Source: Pseudoselenomonas ruminantium | Lineage (GTDB): Bacteria; Bacillota; Negativicutes; Selenomonadales; Selenomonadaceae | Direction of reading: 5' to 3' | DNA: 34,575 nt | Assembly: GCA_902781305.1 (NCBI GenBank) | Contig: CACZIV010000016.1 | Coordinates: 1 to 34,575 of the forward strand | Shown here: positions 17,637-26,290 of the stretch, one piece after another | Layout of the letters: every line of letters begins with the position of its first letter | Position numbering within the stretch: position 1 is the stretch's first letter | Made by a program: the position numbers and the translations under genes | Notes under the pieces: model-generated | The model's input: only the letters and a program-made list of their open reading frames with translations | Database searches by the model: none | Told to the model about the DNA's origin: nothing

Positions 17637-18443
17637 ATGGATGATAGAGAAATACTGGAAGAAGTACAGGTTCCGTCAAGAAGGCGCCGCCGCAGTCCCC
17701 GCCGTTTAATCAAGGGGCTGGCATTTCTGGCGATTTGCGGCGGGGTGATGTCCATTATCGTGTACTCGCCTCTTTTTACCCTGCAGCGGGTGGTTCTGCA
17801 TGGCAATGCCTATCTGAATGAGGAGGATATCCTCACGAGCGGGCGGCTGCATAAGGGCGAACCGCTGTTTCAGCTCGAAACCGACGAAGTGACGCAGAAC
17901 CTCATGAAGGATTTGCGGATTGAAAGTGCGGTCGTGCGGCGGCGGGTGCCTGATACCTTGGAAATCGAGCTCAAAGAGCGGCTGCCGGTGGCAACCATTG
18001 CCTGTGATTATGGGTATTTGGACTTAGACCGGCAGGGAAAGGTCATCGGCAGTTATAAGTCCCTGCGGAAGATGCCGATTCCGTTGATTGCCGGCGTCAA
18101 GATGCACGATATGTATATCGGGGATGACAATAAGGACCCGAATGTGGGCAAGATTTTGGAGTTTTTATCCCTGCTGGATGCGGATTCGCTGAACAGCCTG
18201 TCCGAGGTCAATGTCACGAATCCCAATGCGGTTATGGCTTATACCAATCAGGCGGTGCAGATTCGCCTGGGGAATTTTGACCGCTGGGAGGAAAAGGCCA
18301 AGCTCACGCGTGACTTTTTGCTGAGTCTGCCCAATGCCCGGCATCGGATTGAGTATGTGGACTTTAGTTATACGGCACCGTTTATCCGACTGAAGGAACA
18401 GCTGACGGATGCGGAGATACAGGTGAATAAAGGGGCTCAATAG
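17637..18443 (+). CDS. ftsQ: Cell-division protein FtsQ/DivIB
   Basis: Bitopic divisome protein that scaffolds FtsL-FtsB. About 268 residues. A basic cytoplasmic tail (SRRRRRSPRR) is followed by a transmembrane helix (about 26-43), then a POTRA domain (about 46-115; TLQRVVLHGNAYLNEEDIL, then RRRVPDTLEIELKERLPVA) and the beta domain. The ATG at 17637 follows AAAGGAGG at 12 nt, somewhat long; an in-frame ATG at 17613 would precede that site, so the exact start is open. It is the last gene of the cell-wall run. ftsA is absent, and ftsZ lies some 11 kb downstream beyond the export cassette. Confidence 0.93.
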   Translation: MDDREILEEVQVPSRRRRRSPRRLIKGLAFLAICGGVMSIIVYSPLFTLQRVVLHGNAYLNEEDILTSGRLHKGEPLFQLETDEVTQNLMKDLRIESAVVRRRVPDTLEIELKERLPVATIACDYGYLDLDRQGKVIGSYKSLRKMPIPLIAGVKMHDMYIGDDNKDPNVGKILEFLSLLDADSLNSLSEVNVTNPNAVMAYTNQAVQIRLGNFDRWEEKAKLTRDFLLSLPNARHRIEYVDFSYTAPFIRLKEQLTDAEIQVNKGAQ

Positions 18444-18471
18444 CTCAGTAGTAGGTTTACATCGAGGTGGG

Positions 18472-18557
18472 AAGACGCCCGGGAACTGACCATACTTTTC
18501 CTTCGCCATAGACAGGCTTGTCAAAAGCTGCGGAAAAGCATGGTCAGCTCCCGGGCT
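18472..18557 (+). repeat. Core-conserved hairpin repeat 7 (forward, array copy 1)
   Basis: Core at 18511-18522 in the CCTTCGCCATA context. A 16-bp outer stem (18478-18493 with 18540-18555) has one mismatch. It begins about 28 nt after the ftsQ stop and is preceded by TTTACATCGAGGTG, as in repeat 2. Confidence 0.88.
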
Positions 18558-18585
18558 GCTTTCGTATTGATGATGGCCATATGGT

Positions 18586-18670
18586 AAGACGCCCAGTGAC
18601 GGATGAAACTTTCCCTCTGCTTAGACAGGCTTGTCAAACGCGGCGGGAAAGCATCATCCGTCACCGGGCT
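18586..18670 (+). repeat. Core-conserved hairpin repeat 8 (forward, array copy 2)
   Basis: Core at 18624-18635 in the CTCTGCTTA context. A 15-bp outer stem (18592-18606 with 18654-18668) has one mismatch. Confidence 0.88.
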
Positions 18671-18698
18671 GTTTTCGTATTGGATGGTGCCATATGGG

Positions 18699-18784
18699 AG
18701 GACGCCCGAAAGCTGATAATACTTTTCCTTCGCCATAGACAGGCTTGTCAAAAGCTACGGAAAAGCACCATCAGCTTTCGGGCT
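18699..18784 (+). repeat. Core-conserved hairpin repeat 9 (forward, array copy 3)
   Basis: Core at 18738-18749, exactly 227 bp after that of repeat 7 and in the same context. A perfect 13-bp stem pairs CCCGAAAGCTGAT (18705-18717) with 18770-18782. The stem sequence differs from repeat 7 on both arms. Confidence 0.88.
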
Positions 18785-18812
18785 GCTTTCGTATTGATGA
18801 TGGCCATATGGT

Positions 18813-18897
18813 AAGAAGCCCGGTAACGGATAATACTTTCCCTTTGCTTAGACAAGCTTGTCAAACGCGGCGGGAAAGCATCATCAGCCGTCGGGCT
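18813..18897 (+). repeat. Core-conserved hairpin repeat 10 (forward, array copy 4)
   Basis: Core GACAAGCTTGTC at 18851-18862, here a perfect palindrome, exactly 227 bp after repeat 8. The outer arms pair poorly compared with the other copies, beyond the CCCG/CGGG ends. Confidence 0.82.
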
Positions 18898-18927
18898 GTT
18901 TTCGTAGTGATTGGGTTCACAGGTGAT

Positions 18928-18946
18928 AAGGTCGCCCGCGGGCTTA
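18928..18946 (+). repeat. Interior-deleted hairpin remnant
   Basis: A left end (AAGGTCGCCCG) is joined directly to a right end (CGGGCTTA) with no core between. A lone left-end-like AGACGCCCGA follows at 18971-18980. Both lie in the stretch between the array and the first export gene, where no gene is visible. Confidence 0.5.
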
Positions 18947-19096
18947 TTGCGTACATACATGGGGGAGAAGAGACGCCCGAGATTGTTTTCATATTTGTCG
19001 GATTTTTGGGTAGGATTCAGGCATTTTGTGGCGAATAAATAATGTGTGTAGTATACAATCATATGGTTTGACGATAGAGAAGGGGCAGGACGGAGC

Positions 19097-20263
19097 ATGA
19101 AGAAGATTTATGGCGTGGCGATGGTGCTGATTATTTTTATGGCACTGGCTATTGTGGCCTGGGGGGCGTGGTTGAATTACAGCGATGAGAATCAGATTGC
19201 CAACCGGATGGATAACCGGCGGGTGGAGGTGACGGCGGCCAAGGCTGCGCGGCGGGAGTTTGCGCCGACGATTTCGCTGGATGCGGTGCGGTTTGTCAGT
19301 GATAATATGACGGATGCTGTGGCGCTCACGGATGGCCGTATCTTGAGCTGGCAGGTGGAGAAGAATGAGAAGGTTTCCAAGGGGCAGAATTTGGTGGAGA
19401 TGGTCAATGAGAGCATTCCACTCAAAATTCAGCAGGCGGAAAGTGCCATCAGCCGGGCTGAGGCCATGATGACGCAGGCGCGTAACAGCTATCAGCGTCA
19501 GGGGCGCTTGAAGGCGCGCCGGGCTACTTCGCAGGAGAAATATGAGGAAGCTGAGGCACAGTATATGGCAGCGCAGGGGGCTTTGCGGGAGGCGCAGGCG
19601 CAGCGCGACCAGTATTTGGTTCAGCAGGGCTGGCTGTCGGTGAAGGCGCCGCTGGATGGGGAAGTTCTGCTCATCTATCAGCAGGCCGGTGCACAGGTGC
19701 AGGCGGGCACGCCAATCGCGTTGGTCGGGGATTTTTCGCAGCTGACGTTTTCGCTGAACCTGTCGGATAGGGATGCCCGTCATTTGCAGTTGGGACAGAC
19801 CATTTATCTGGCCTTTGCGGAACGGAAACTTACGGGCAAGGCCTATGATACGGATTACGGCGTGGGCAATAAGGAGCGCGGTATGGAGATAAAGGCTGTC
19901 CTCCGCGAGATTGTGCCCGATTTGTCGGAGCCGGCGGATATCCGGCGGACGGTCTGGGCAGTGGATAACCGCGCCCGGCTGCTGGAGCCGATGCTGTATA
20001 CCGGTGTGACCATGCGGACGGGGCAGTCTTATGAGGCGCTGACTGTACCACTGGCGGCGATGATTGACAAGGCACATGATAAGGTGTTTGTGTTGGATGC
20101 AGAGGGCATTATCCATCTGCGGACGGTGAAAGCCGGAGCCGATGATAAAAAGTACATCGAGATTTATGATGGCCTGGTAGAAGGCGATACGGTCATTGTG
20201 GGCAATTTGGAAGGCCTTGAGGATGGCATGAAAGTGGATGCAGAGGTAGAAGGTGATAACTGA
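19097..20263 (+). CDS. HlyD-family periplasmic adaptor (first of two)
   Basis: A 388-residue membrane-fusion protein. An N-terminal membrane anchor (about 4-24) is followed by a lipoyl half-motif (GRILSWQVEKNEKVSKGQNL), a coiled-coil hairpin (about 110-180, QQAESAISRAEAMMTQARNS, then KYEEAEAQYMAAQGALREAQ), the second lipoyl half (VKAPLDGEVLLIYQQAGAQV) and beta-barrel/membrane-proximal domains. Such adaptors link inner-membrane transporters to TolC channels. It opens a tightly packed run through the sigma-factor gene: the next gene overlaps by 1 nt (TGATG). A ribosome site with GGACGGAG precedes the ATG. I could not define its promoter; TATACA near 19055 is a possible -10. Confidence 0.9.
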   Translation: MKKIYGVAMVLIIFMALAIVAWGAWLNYSDENQIANRMDNRRVEVTAAKAARREFAPTISLDAVRFVSDNMTDAVALTDGRILSWQVEKNEKVSKGQNLVEMVNESIPLKIQQAESAISRAEAMMTQARNSYQRQGRLKARRATSQEKYEEAEAQYMAAQGALREAQAQRDQYLVQQGWLSVKAPLDGEVLLIYQQAGAQVQAGTPIALVGDFSQLTFSLNLSDRDARHLQLGQTIYLAFAERKLTGKAYDTDYGVGNKERGMEIKAVLREIVPDLSEPADIRRTVWAVDNRARLLEPMLYTGVTMRTGQSYEALTVPLAAMIDKAHDKVFVLDAEGIIHLRTVKAGADDKKYIEIYDGLVEGDTVIVGNLEGLEDGMKVDAEVEGDN

Positions 20264-21261
20264 TGGGCGAGGATAAGAAACCTGCCGGCGCAGCACGCTG
20301 GAATCAGAAGGGGAATGAAATCTTCAGCAAGGAAGCGCTGGATAAGATGCGTTCGCCGGAAAAACTGGATATGACCATGAGCATCACCACGCCGATTGGC
20401 TGGATGGGCCTTATCTCGGTGGCGGTCATGATGCTGGCCGTGGTCATCTGGTCCATCTTTGGCTCGTTTACGGTCAAGGCGGACGGCATGGGGCTGATTA
20501 TGGATTCTTCGGGCCTGTCCAAGGTCTATGCGCAGGCGGGCGGGAACATGGATGAAATCTATGTCCATCCCGGCGATGTCGTCAAGAAGGGGGAACTTAT
20601 CGCGCATGTGACGATGGTACAGGAGGAGGCCGCTACCCGCATGGCCAGATTTGGCCCGCGTCTGGCTTCAAGTTCCCGTGAGGCGGCCAGCCGTGTCCAT
20701 GAATTTGATTCACGCCGCTATCAGCAGGAGGCCATGGAGTATATTTATTCGCCTTATGAGGGGACTGTGGACGAGATTATGGTGCAGGAAGGCAGCATGG
20801 TCACCAGCGGTATGCCCATACTCACGCTGCGCAATGACGGCGGCCGTGGTCATCTGAAAGGCGTGCTGTACATCCCCGTGGACAAGGGCAAGCGGGTGGA
20901 GAAGGGGCAGACCATCCAGCTGGCACCAAACGGCGTGGATGTTTCCCAGTCGGGCAGCCTTCTGGGCACGGTGCGTTCCGTGTCGCAGTATCCTGTAACG
21001 CCGCAGACCATGCACAAGAACCTGGGCAATGAACAGCTGGCCCAGTGGATTATATCTACACAGCAAAGTTCGGTGATGGAAGTGAATTTTGATTTGGTGC
21101 GTGACCCGGGGTCGGAGTCCGGCTATCTCTGGACATCCAGCGTCGGGGAGCACAAGCCGATTACGGCCGGCAGCTTTGTCACCGGCTCCATCATCATCGA
21201 ACGGCGCCCGCCCATCGAAAAGGTCTTCTATAAGTTGAGCCAATGGCTGAGGGGCAGGTGA
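20263..21261 (+). CDS. NHLM-type secretion adaptor (HlyD family)
   Basis: A 332-residue inner-membrane adaptor resembling the HlyD component of NHLM bacteriocin export systems. The N-terminal FSKEALDKMRSPEKLD segment just before the transmembrane helix (about 46-66) is characteristic of that subfamily. A split lipoyl domain follows (MDEIYVHPGDVVKKGELIAH near 95-115, then YEGTVDEIMVQEGSMVTSG near 165). It has no long coiled-coil hairpin, unlike the preceding adaptor, so the two are not simple duplicates. It overlaps the upstream gene by 1 nt and the downstream ABC transporter by 19 nt, so the operon is translationally coupled. Confidence 0.88.
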   Translation: MGEDKKPAGAARWNQKGNEIFSKEALDKMRSPEKLDMTMSITTPIGWMGLISVAVMMLAVVIWSIFGSFTVKADGMGLIMDSSGLSKVYAQAGGNMDEIYVHPGDVVKKGELIAHVTMVQEEAATRMARFGPRLASSSREAASRVHEFDSRRYQQEAMEYIYSPYEGTVDEIMVQEGSMVTSGMPILTLRNDGGRGHLKGVLYIPVDKGKRVEKGQTIQLAPNGVDVSQSGSLLGTVRSVSQYPVTPQTMHKNLGNEQLAQWIISTQQSSVMEVNFDLVRDPGSESGYLWTSSVGEHKPITAGSFVTGSIIIERRPPIEKVFYKLSQWLRGR

Positions 21262-23504
21262 ACCGGGTGAATGTTATCGAGCAATTGAAGAATACCTTTT
21301 TATCGAGCAAATACCGGGTCAAGGTCCCTACGGTCCTGCAGATGGAGGCCACAGAATGCGGCGCGGCGGCCTTGGGCATGATTCTGGCCCATTACGGACT
21401 CTGGATTCCGCTCGAAAAGCTGCGGGCCGAATGCGGCGTAAACCGCGATGGCTCCAAGGCCAGCTGTGTCATCCGGGCAGCCCGCAACCGCGGGTGCGAG
21501 GCGGACGGCTATCGCTGGTCGGCGGCGGACCTTTTGGAACTGGCCGGGGAAGAGGATGTCTTTCCCTTGATCATCCATTGGGAGTTCAATCATTTTGTGG
21601 TGCTGGAGGGAATCGCCAAGGGCAAGGCCTATCTCAATGACCCGGCCATGGGGCGGCGTACGGTGCCTTGGGAGGAATTTCGCACCTCCTATACCGGAGT
21701 GTCCCTGCAGATTGCGCCAGGGGCAAACTTTCAAAAGGCCGGCCATCGTTACAATGTCTTTAAGGATGTGGCCAAGAAACTCCTGCAGGACCGCTGGGCG
21801 CTGACCTTCATCATTATTCTGGAATTTTGTGCGATTATTCCGGGGCTGGCCGGGCCGGTGATGAGCCAGATTTTTTTGGATGATATCTTGACCCGCAAGC
21901 ATTTGGACTGGATGACGAATTTCTGTCTGGCCATGACGGTGTCTTTTATTCTGAGCGGCATCATGACCTGGCTGCGGGCTGTGGTGCTCACGCAGTGGCA
22001 GCGCAAGCTAACTTTGGCGGACAGTTCGGCTTATTTTTGGCATCTGCTAAAGCTGCCAATGCAGTTCTTTCATCAGCGTTATGCGGCGGAAGTGGCCGGC
22101 CGCGTGAGTTTCAATGAGTCCATTGCCGTTACCCTGTCCGGGCCGGCGGCTACGGCGGTGCTGGATTTATTTGTGGCGGTGTTCTATCTCCTGCTGCTGC
22201 TGCAGTATAATGTGGCCCTGACCATTATCGGCGTGGCCTTCAGCTCCGTGGAAATCGTTTTGTTCTTTGCGATGCGGCGGCACCTTACCGACCTCAATAT
22301 GCGCATTCAGCAGGATGCCGGCAAGGCTTATGGCGTGGCGATGAACGGCCTGCGCATGATTGAGACCATCAAGGCCAGCGGGGATGAGTCGGATTTCTTC
22401 ACCAAGTGGTCGGGCTATCAGACCAAGGTGTTGATGGCCTCGCAGGAAACGGCGCTCTGGGCGATGTCGGTAAAGCTACTGCCCACGCTATTGGCGGGGA
22501 TTAACGGGGCGCTCATTATGACCGTGGGCGGTTTTTCCATTATGGAAGGCGCGATGACAGCCGGTATGTTCATGGCGTTCCAGCATCTGATGGGCAGCTT
22601 TCAAGCGCCGGTCAATGCGTTGGTGGGCTTAGGTTCCACCTTGCAGACCACGGAAATGCAGATGCAGCGTCTGAACGACGTACGCGCTTATGAGGTGGAC
22701 CGTTTGAATTTTCCGGCCCCTGAGGAGGCCGGGCAAAAAAAGGTGCCCTTTGACAGCCTGGCGGGGGACTTGCGGCTGAAGGATGTGAGCTTTGGCTACA
22801 GCCCACTGGAAAGGCCGCTTTTGGAGCATTTCGATTTGCACGCCAGCCCCGGCCGCTGGATTGCGGTGGTGGGCGCATCGGGCAGCGGCAAGAGCACGCT
22901 GGCCAAGATTGTCACGGGGCTTTACGAGGAATGGAGCGGCGAGGTGCTGCTGGACGGCATGCCCCGCCGGGATGTGCCTCGCAAGGTGATCACCAGTTCG
23001 CTGGCCGCGGTGGATCAGGATATTTTCCTCATCAGTGGTACGGTGGCGGAAAACATTGCGCTCTTTGATCGTACCGTCCGCCGGAGTGATATCGTGGAGG
23101 CGGCTAAGGATGCCTGCATCCATGAGGATATCGTTAAGCTCAATGGCGGTTATGAAGCCGCTATACAGGAGGGCGGCCTGAACTTTTCCGGCGGGCAGCG
23201 GCAGCGGCTCGAAATTGCGCGGGCGCTGGCCGTAAATCCTTCGATTCTCGTTCTGGATGAGGCCACCAGTGCCCTTGACCCCATTACGGAGAAAAAGGTG
23301 CTGGACAATATCCGCCATCGGGGCTGCACCTGCCTGATTGTGGCGCACCGCCTGTCCACAATCCGCGATTGTGATGAAATCATTGTCCTGTCCCGGGGAA
23401 AGATTGTGGAACGGGGCAATCATCGGGAAATGATTCAGCATGACGGCCCGTACCGCCGTCTGATTGAGGAACGGGAACAGGAAGACAGGGAAAGAGTGGA
23501 ATGA
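21243..23504 (+). CDS. NHLM-type ABC transporter with C39 leader peptidase
   Basis: A 753-residue peptidase-containing exporter. The N-terminal C39 domain (1-150) has a complete catalytic set: Q33 and C39 in LQMEATECGAAALG, H117 in EFNHFVV, D133 in YLNDPAMG. These enzymes cleave leaders after a double glycine. A six-helix membrane domain (about 170-450) precedes the ATPase, with GASGSGKST near 544, FSGGQRQR near 648 and VLDEATSALD near 670. It should be an inner-membrane dimer or pair with the next gene product. The ATG at 21243 lies inside the upstream gene; in-frame GTG codons at 21258 and 21267 are alternatives, so the first residues are uncertain. The neighbouring GG-motif peptides are its likely substrates. 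Confidence 0.95.
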   Translation: MAEGQVNRVNVIEQLKNTFLSSKYRVKVPTVLQMEATECGAAALGMILAHYGLWIPLEKLRAECGVNRDGSKASCVIRAARNRGCEADGYRWSAADLLELAGEEDVFPLIIHWEFNHFVVLEGIAKGKAYLNDPAMGRRTVPWEEFRTSYTGVSLQIAPGANFQKAGHRYNVFKDVAKKLLQDRWALTFIIILEFCAIIPGLAGPVMSQIFLDDILTRKHLDWMTNFCLAMTVSFILSGIMTWLRAVVLTQWQRKLTLADSSAYFWHLLKLPMQFFHQRYAAEVAGRVSFNESIAVTLSGPAATAVLDLFVAVFYLLLLLQYNVALTIIGVAFSSVEIVLFFAMRRHLTDLNMRIQQDAGKAYGVAMNGLRMIETIKASGDESDFFTKWSGYQTKVLMASQETALWAMSVKLLPTLLAGINGALIMTVGGFSIMEGAMTAGMFMAFQHLMGSFQAPVNALVGLGSTLQTTEMQMQRLNDVRAYEVDRLNFPAPEEAGQKKVPFDSLAGDLRLKDVSFGYSPLERPLLEHFDLHASPGRWIAVVGASGSGKSTLAKIVTGLYEEWSGEVLLDGMPRRDVPRKVITSSLAAVDQDIFLISGTVAENIALFDRTVRRSDIVEAAKDACIHEDIVKLNGGYEAAIQEGGLNFSGGQRQRLEIARALAVNPSILVLDEATSALDPITEKKVLDNIRHRGCTCLIVAHRLSTIRDCDEIIVLSRGKIVERGNHREMIQHDGPYRRLIEEREQEDRERVE

Positions 23505-26272
23505 CGATGCGAAAAAATCTCTATGCCGGCGAACGCTTCCTGCTGGAAGAAGATACGGGCTTCTGGCAGGTGGTGTCCGGCCGTGTGGAAGTCTATGCGA
23601 CCACACAGAATGGCAGTGAAATAGCGTTCCATCAGTGCTATCTGGTGGAAAAGCAGGCCGGCGAGGCTGTTTTTCCTGCGCTGGATGAGTTTCAGGAAGT
23701 CCGGATGCAGATTTATGCGCTGGAGGATTGTGAACTGATGTTTTGCCGCTGGCAGGAGGCGGAGCGGGAATACCTGCGCGGGCAGATGCAGGCGTGGTTC
23801 TCTTCGCTGGTGCAGATTTCCTGGCTCCGTCTGTTGGCAGACAGGGGCGATGATATGCTGCAGCTTTGGAAAAAGCGCAAGCTGCTTATTACAGAGCAAA
23901 GCAATCAGAAATTATATGAAACGTTTTTGCAGCATGAAAAAATCTTCGCCATGCTTTTAGGGGTGCGCTTCGGTGCCCGGGACAAGCAGCTGGCCCGCCG
24001 CATCCGCCTGCGGGACAAGGCCAAGGTCATGCTGGTGGAAAACGGCATCCGCAGCCTGATGGGCGAGGATCAATTGTACGCCGGCAGCCGGGATACGGAC
24101 AGCGACAGCGCCCTGCTAAAAGAGGCGGTCTTTGCCGTGCGGCAGGTGGCGGCTGCGTTAAAAATGCCGGTGGATTCCATCGGTCTGGATGCGGAGAGCA
24201 ATCGGAAGGCGGATGAGGTTACGCTTTTGCGCAGATTGATGCAGAAGGGGAATATGCAGATGCGTCTGGTGACGCTGCCGGAGAATTGGTATAAGAAGGA
24301 TACTGGTGTTCTGTTGGGCTTCTATACCTTGCCGGATACGGGCCGCAAGGACATTGCGGCATTGATTCCGGTAACGCCGGACAGTTACCGCATTTTCGTG
24401 TCCACGCAGCCGGAGGGCATTGACCTGACCGAGGCGGAGGTGCAAAACGTCAGCCGCGATGCGTTTCAATGTTATGCGGGTTTTCCGGCGCGGGCCTTGA
24501 AATTATGGGATTTGATTAAATTCATGTTTCATCAGTGCTGGCTGACGGATTATCGCACAATCTTGATCTGCAGCCTGTTTGCCGGACTGATTCCGCTGGC
24601 TACGCCGCTGATTACGGAGACCATCTTCCAGGATATCATTCCGATTTTGGACCGGCAGGGACTGGCAACGGTCACGCAGGCGCTGATGGTCACGAGTTTT
24701 ACCACGGCGGCTTTGGGGATTGTGCGTTCTATTGCGGTACTGCGCATTTCCAACCGCATTGAGATGGCTGCCGAGGCGGCCATGTGGGGGCGGCTCATGA
24801 GCCTGCCGGCCAAATTCTTCCGCCGCTTTACGGTGGGGGAACTGGCCAGCCGTATGGGCGGCATCGGTATCGCCAAGGGACTGGCCTCCGGTGAGTTCGT
24901 CAGCTCCATCTTGAGTTTCATCTTCTCCTTTTGGAGCATTTTCCTCATGTGCTACTACAGCATGAAACTCACGGCGGCGGCCATTGTGGTCTGGCTCGTG
25001 TATTCGCTGTTCGTGGCCTTTGTGCTGCGGCGGGTGCTGTTCTTCCAGCGCAAGATTATCGACGCGGGAAATAAATCCGCAGGCACCGTGCAGCAGATTT
25101 TTGCGGGCCTGCCCAAGTTCCGGGTGCAGGGGGCCGAGGAACAGGCGTACAGCCTTTGGACCCATACCTTCGGTGAGCATTGGAACTGGACGCTGAAACT
25201 GCGCTGGCAGAATAACTATACGTCGATTATCTCGAGCATTCAGCCCTTTGTGCTGACGCTGATTCTCTACTACATTGCGGTCTATGGCATGAATGAGGTC
25301 AGCCCAGACGGCAAGGCGGTCAAGACGGGCATCGGCTATGCGCAGTTCATCGCCTTTAATGCCGCCTATTCGAGTTTCAACGGTGTGATGGGCGGCGTTA
25401 TCGGCCTCGTGAGCCAGTATTTTGCCATCCAGCCGCAGCTCGAGAACTTGCGGCCGATTTTGGAGGCCGTCCCGGAAAACACGGATGACCGGCAGGAGGC
25501 AGGGCCGCTGTCCGGCGCGATTGAGGTCAGCCATCTGTCCTTTGCCTATACGCATGTGACGCCTGACGGAAAAGGCGGCGTGCTGGAGGTTGAGGGAACG
25601 GATGTGCTGAAGGATGTGAACTTCTCCATTGCGGCCGGGGAAAATGTGGCCATTGTCGGCAAGTCCGGCAGCGGCAAGAGCACGCTCGTGCGCCTGCTGC
25701 TGGGCTTTGAAACGCCCAAGCGGGGCAGCATCACCTTTGACGGGCAGGATTTGTCCGAGCTGGCGCTGCCGTCGGTCCGTTCCCAAATGGGTGTCGTGCT
25801 GCAGAATGGCCAGCTGATGACGGGCGATATCTACACCAACATTGTCGGCACGCGGATGCTGACGCAGGATGATGCCTGGGAAGCGGCTGAGGCGGCCGGC
25901 ATTGCCGAGGATATCGCCGATATGCCCATGGGCATGCAGACGGTGATCAGCGAGGGCAGTTCCAATATCTCCGGCGGTCAGCGTCAGCGCCTGCTGATTG
26001 CCCGCGCCTTGGTGGGCAAACCGGCCATTCTGATCTTTGATGAAGCGACCAGTGCGCTCGACAATCGCTCGCAGGCTATTGTAACCCGCAGTCTGGACAA
26101 GCTCAAAGCCACCCGCATTGTGGTGGCTCACCGGCTGTCGACGATTCGGCAGTGTGACCGCATCATCGTCATGGATGATGGTGCGATTGCGGAGATGGGC
26201 AGTTTTGATGAACTCGTGGCAAAGGGCGGTCTCTTTGCCGATTTGGTGAAACGTCAGGTAGCAGATGCCTGA
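23501..26272 (+). CDS. NHLM-type ABC transporter, second component
   Basis: A 923-residue ABC exporter half without a C39 peptidase. The first roughly 330 residues are a large soluble region that opens RKNLYAGERFLLEEDTG and resembles a cyclic-nucleotide-binding/cupin-like fold at its start (VVSGRVEVYA). It is followed by a membrane domain beginning near LKLWDLIKFMFHQCW and an ATPase with GKSGSGKST near 720, ISGGQRQR near 821 and IFDEATSALD near 843. NHLM clusters typically encode such a second ABC protein beside the peptidase one. It overlaps the upstream gene by 4 nt (ATGA). Whether it pairs with ABC1 or has a separate role is not known from sequence. Confidence 0.92.
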   Translation: MTMRKNLYAGERFLLEEDTGFWQVVSGRVEVYATTQNGSEIAFHQCYLVEKQAGEAVFPALDEFQEVRMQIYALEDCELMFCRWQEAEREYLRGQMQAWFSSLVQISWLRLLADRGDDMLQLWKKRKLLITEQSNQKLYETFLQHEKIFAMLLGVRFGARDKQLARRIRLRDKAKVMLVENGIRSLMGEDQLYAGSRDTDSDSALLKEAVFAVRQVAAALKMPVDSIGLDAESNRKADEVTLLRRLMQKGNMQMRLVTLPENWYKKDTGVLLGFYTLPDTGRKDIAALIPVTPDSYRIFVSTQPEGIDLTEAEVQNVSRDAFQCYAGFPARALKLWDLIKFMFHQCWLTDYRTILICSLFAGLIPLATPLITETIFQDIIPILDRQGLATVTQALMVTSFTTAALGIVRSIAVLRISNRIEMAAEAAMWGRLMSLPAKFFRRFTVGELASRMGGIGIAKGLASGEFVSSILSFIFSFWSIFLMCYYSMKLTAAAIVVWLVYSLFVAFVLRRVLFFQRKIIDAGNKSAGTVQQIFAGLPKFRVQGAEEQAYSLWTHTFGEHWNWTLKLRWQNNYTSIISSIQPFVLTLILYYIAVYGMNEVSPDGKAVKTGIGYAQFIAFNAAYSSFNGVMGGVIGLVSQYFAIQPQLENLRPILEAVPENTDDRQEAGPLSGAIEVSHLSFAYTHVTPDGKGGVLEVEGTDVLKDVNFSIAAGENVAIVGKSGSGKSTLVRLLLGFETPKRGSITFDGQDLSELALPSVRSQMGVVLQNGQLMTGDIYTNIVGTRMLTQDDAWEAAEAAGIAEDIADMPMGMQTVISEGSSNISGGQRQRLLIARALVGKPAILIFDEATSALDNRSQAIVTRSLDKLKATRIVVAHRLSTIRQCDRIIVMDDGAIAEMGSFDELVAKGGLFADLVKRQVADA

Positions 26273-26290
26273 ACAGGAAGGTGATACCCA

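Noticed and set aside
18472-18897. Regular repeats suggesting a CRISPR array
   Set aside because: The units are 113-114 bp hairpins whose linkers are repeated and whose stems vary; there are no short identical repeats with unique spacers, and no cas genes.
18518-19098. Overlapping short ORFs on both strands in the repeat array
   Set aside because: Their translations simply repeat with the hairpin units (for example RQACQ and RLTSLSKQRES). They are products of the repeats, with no ribosome sites of note.
24503-26131. A 542-codon antisense frame opposite the second ABC gene
   Set aside because: Shadow of a strongly supported ABC transporter reading frame; composition is rich in His, Arg and Gln with no domain.
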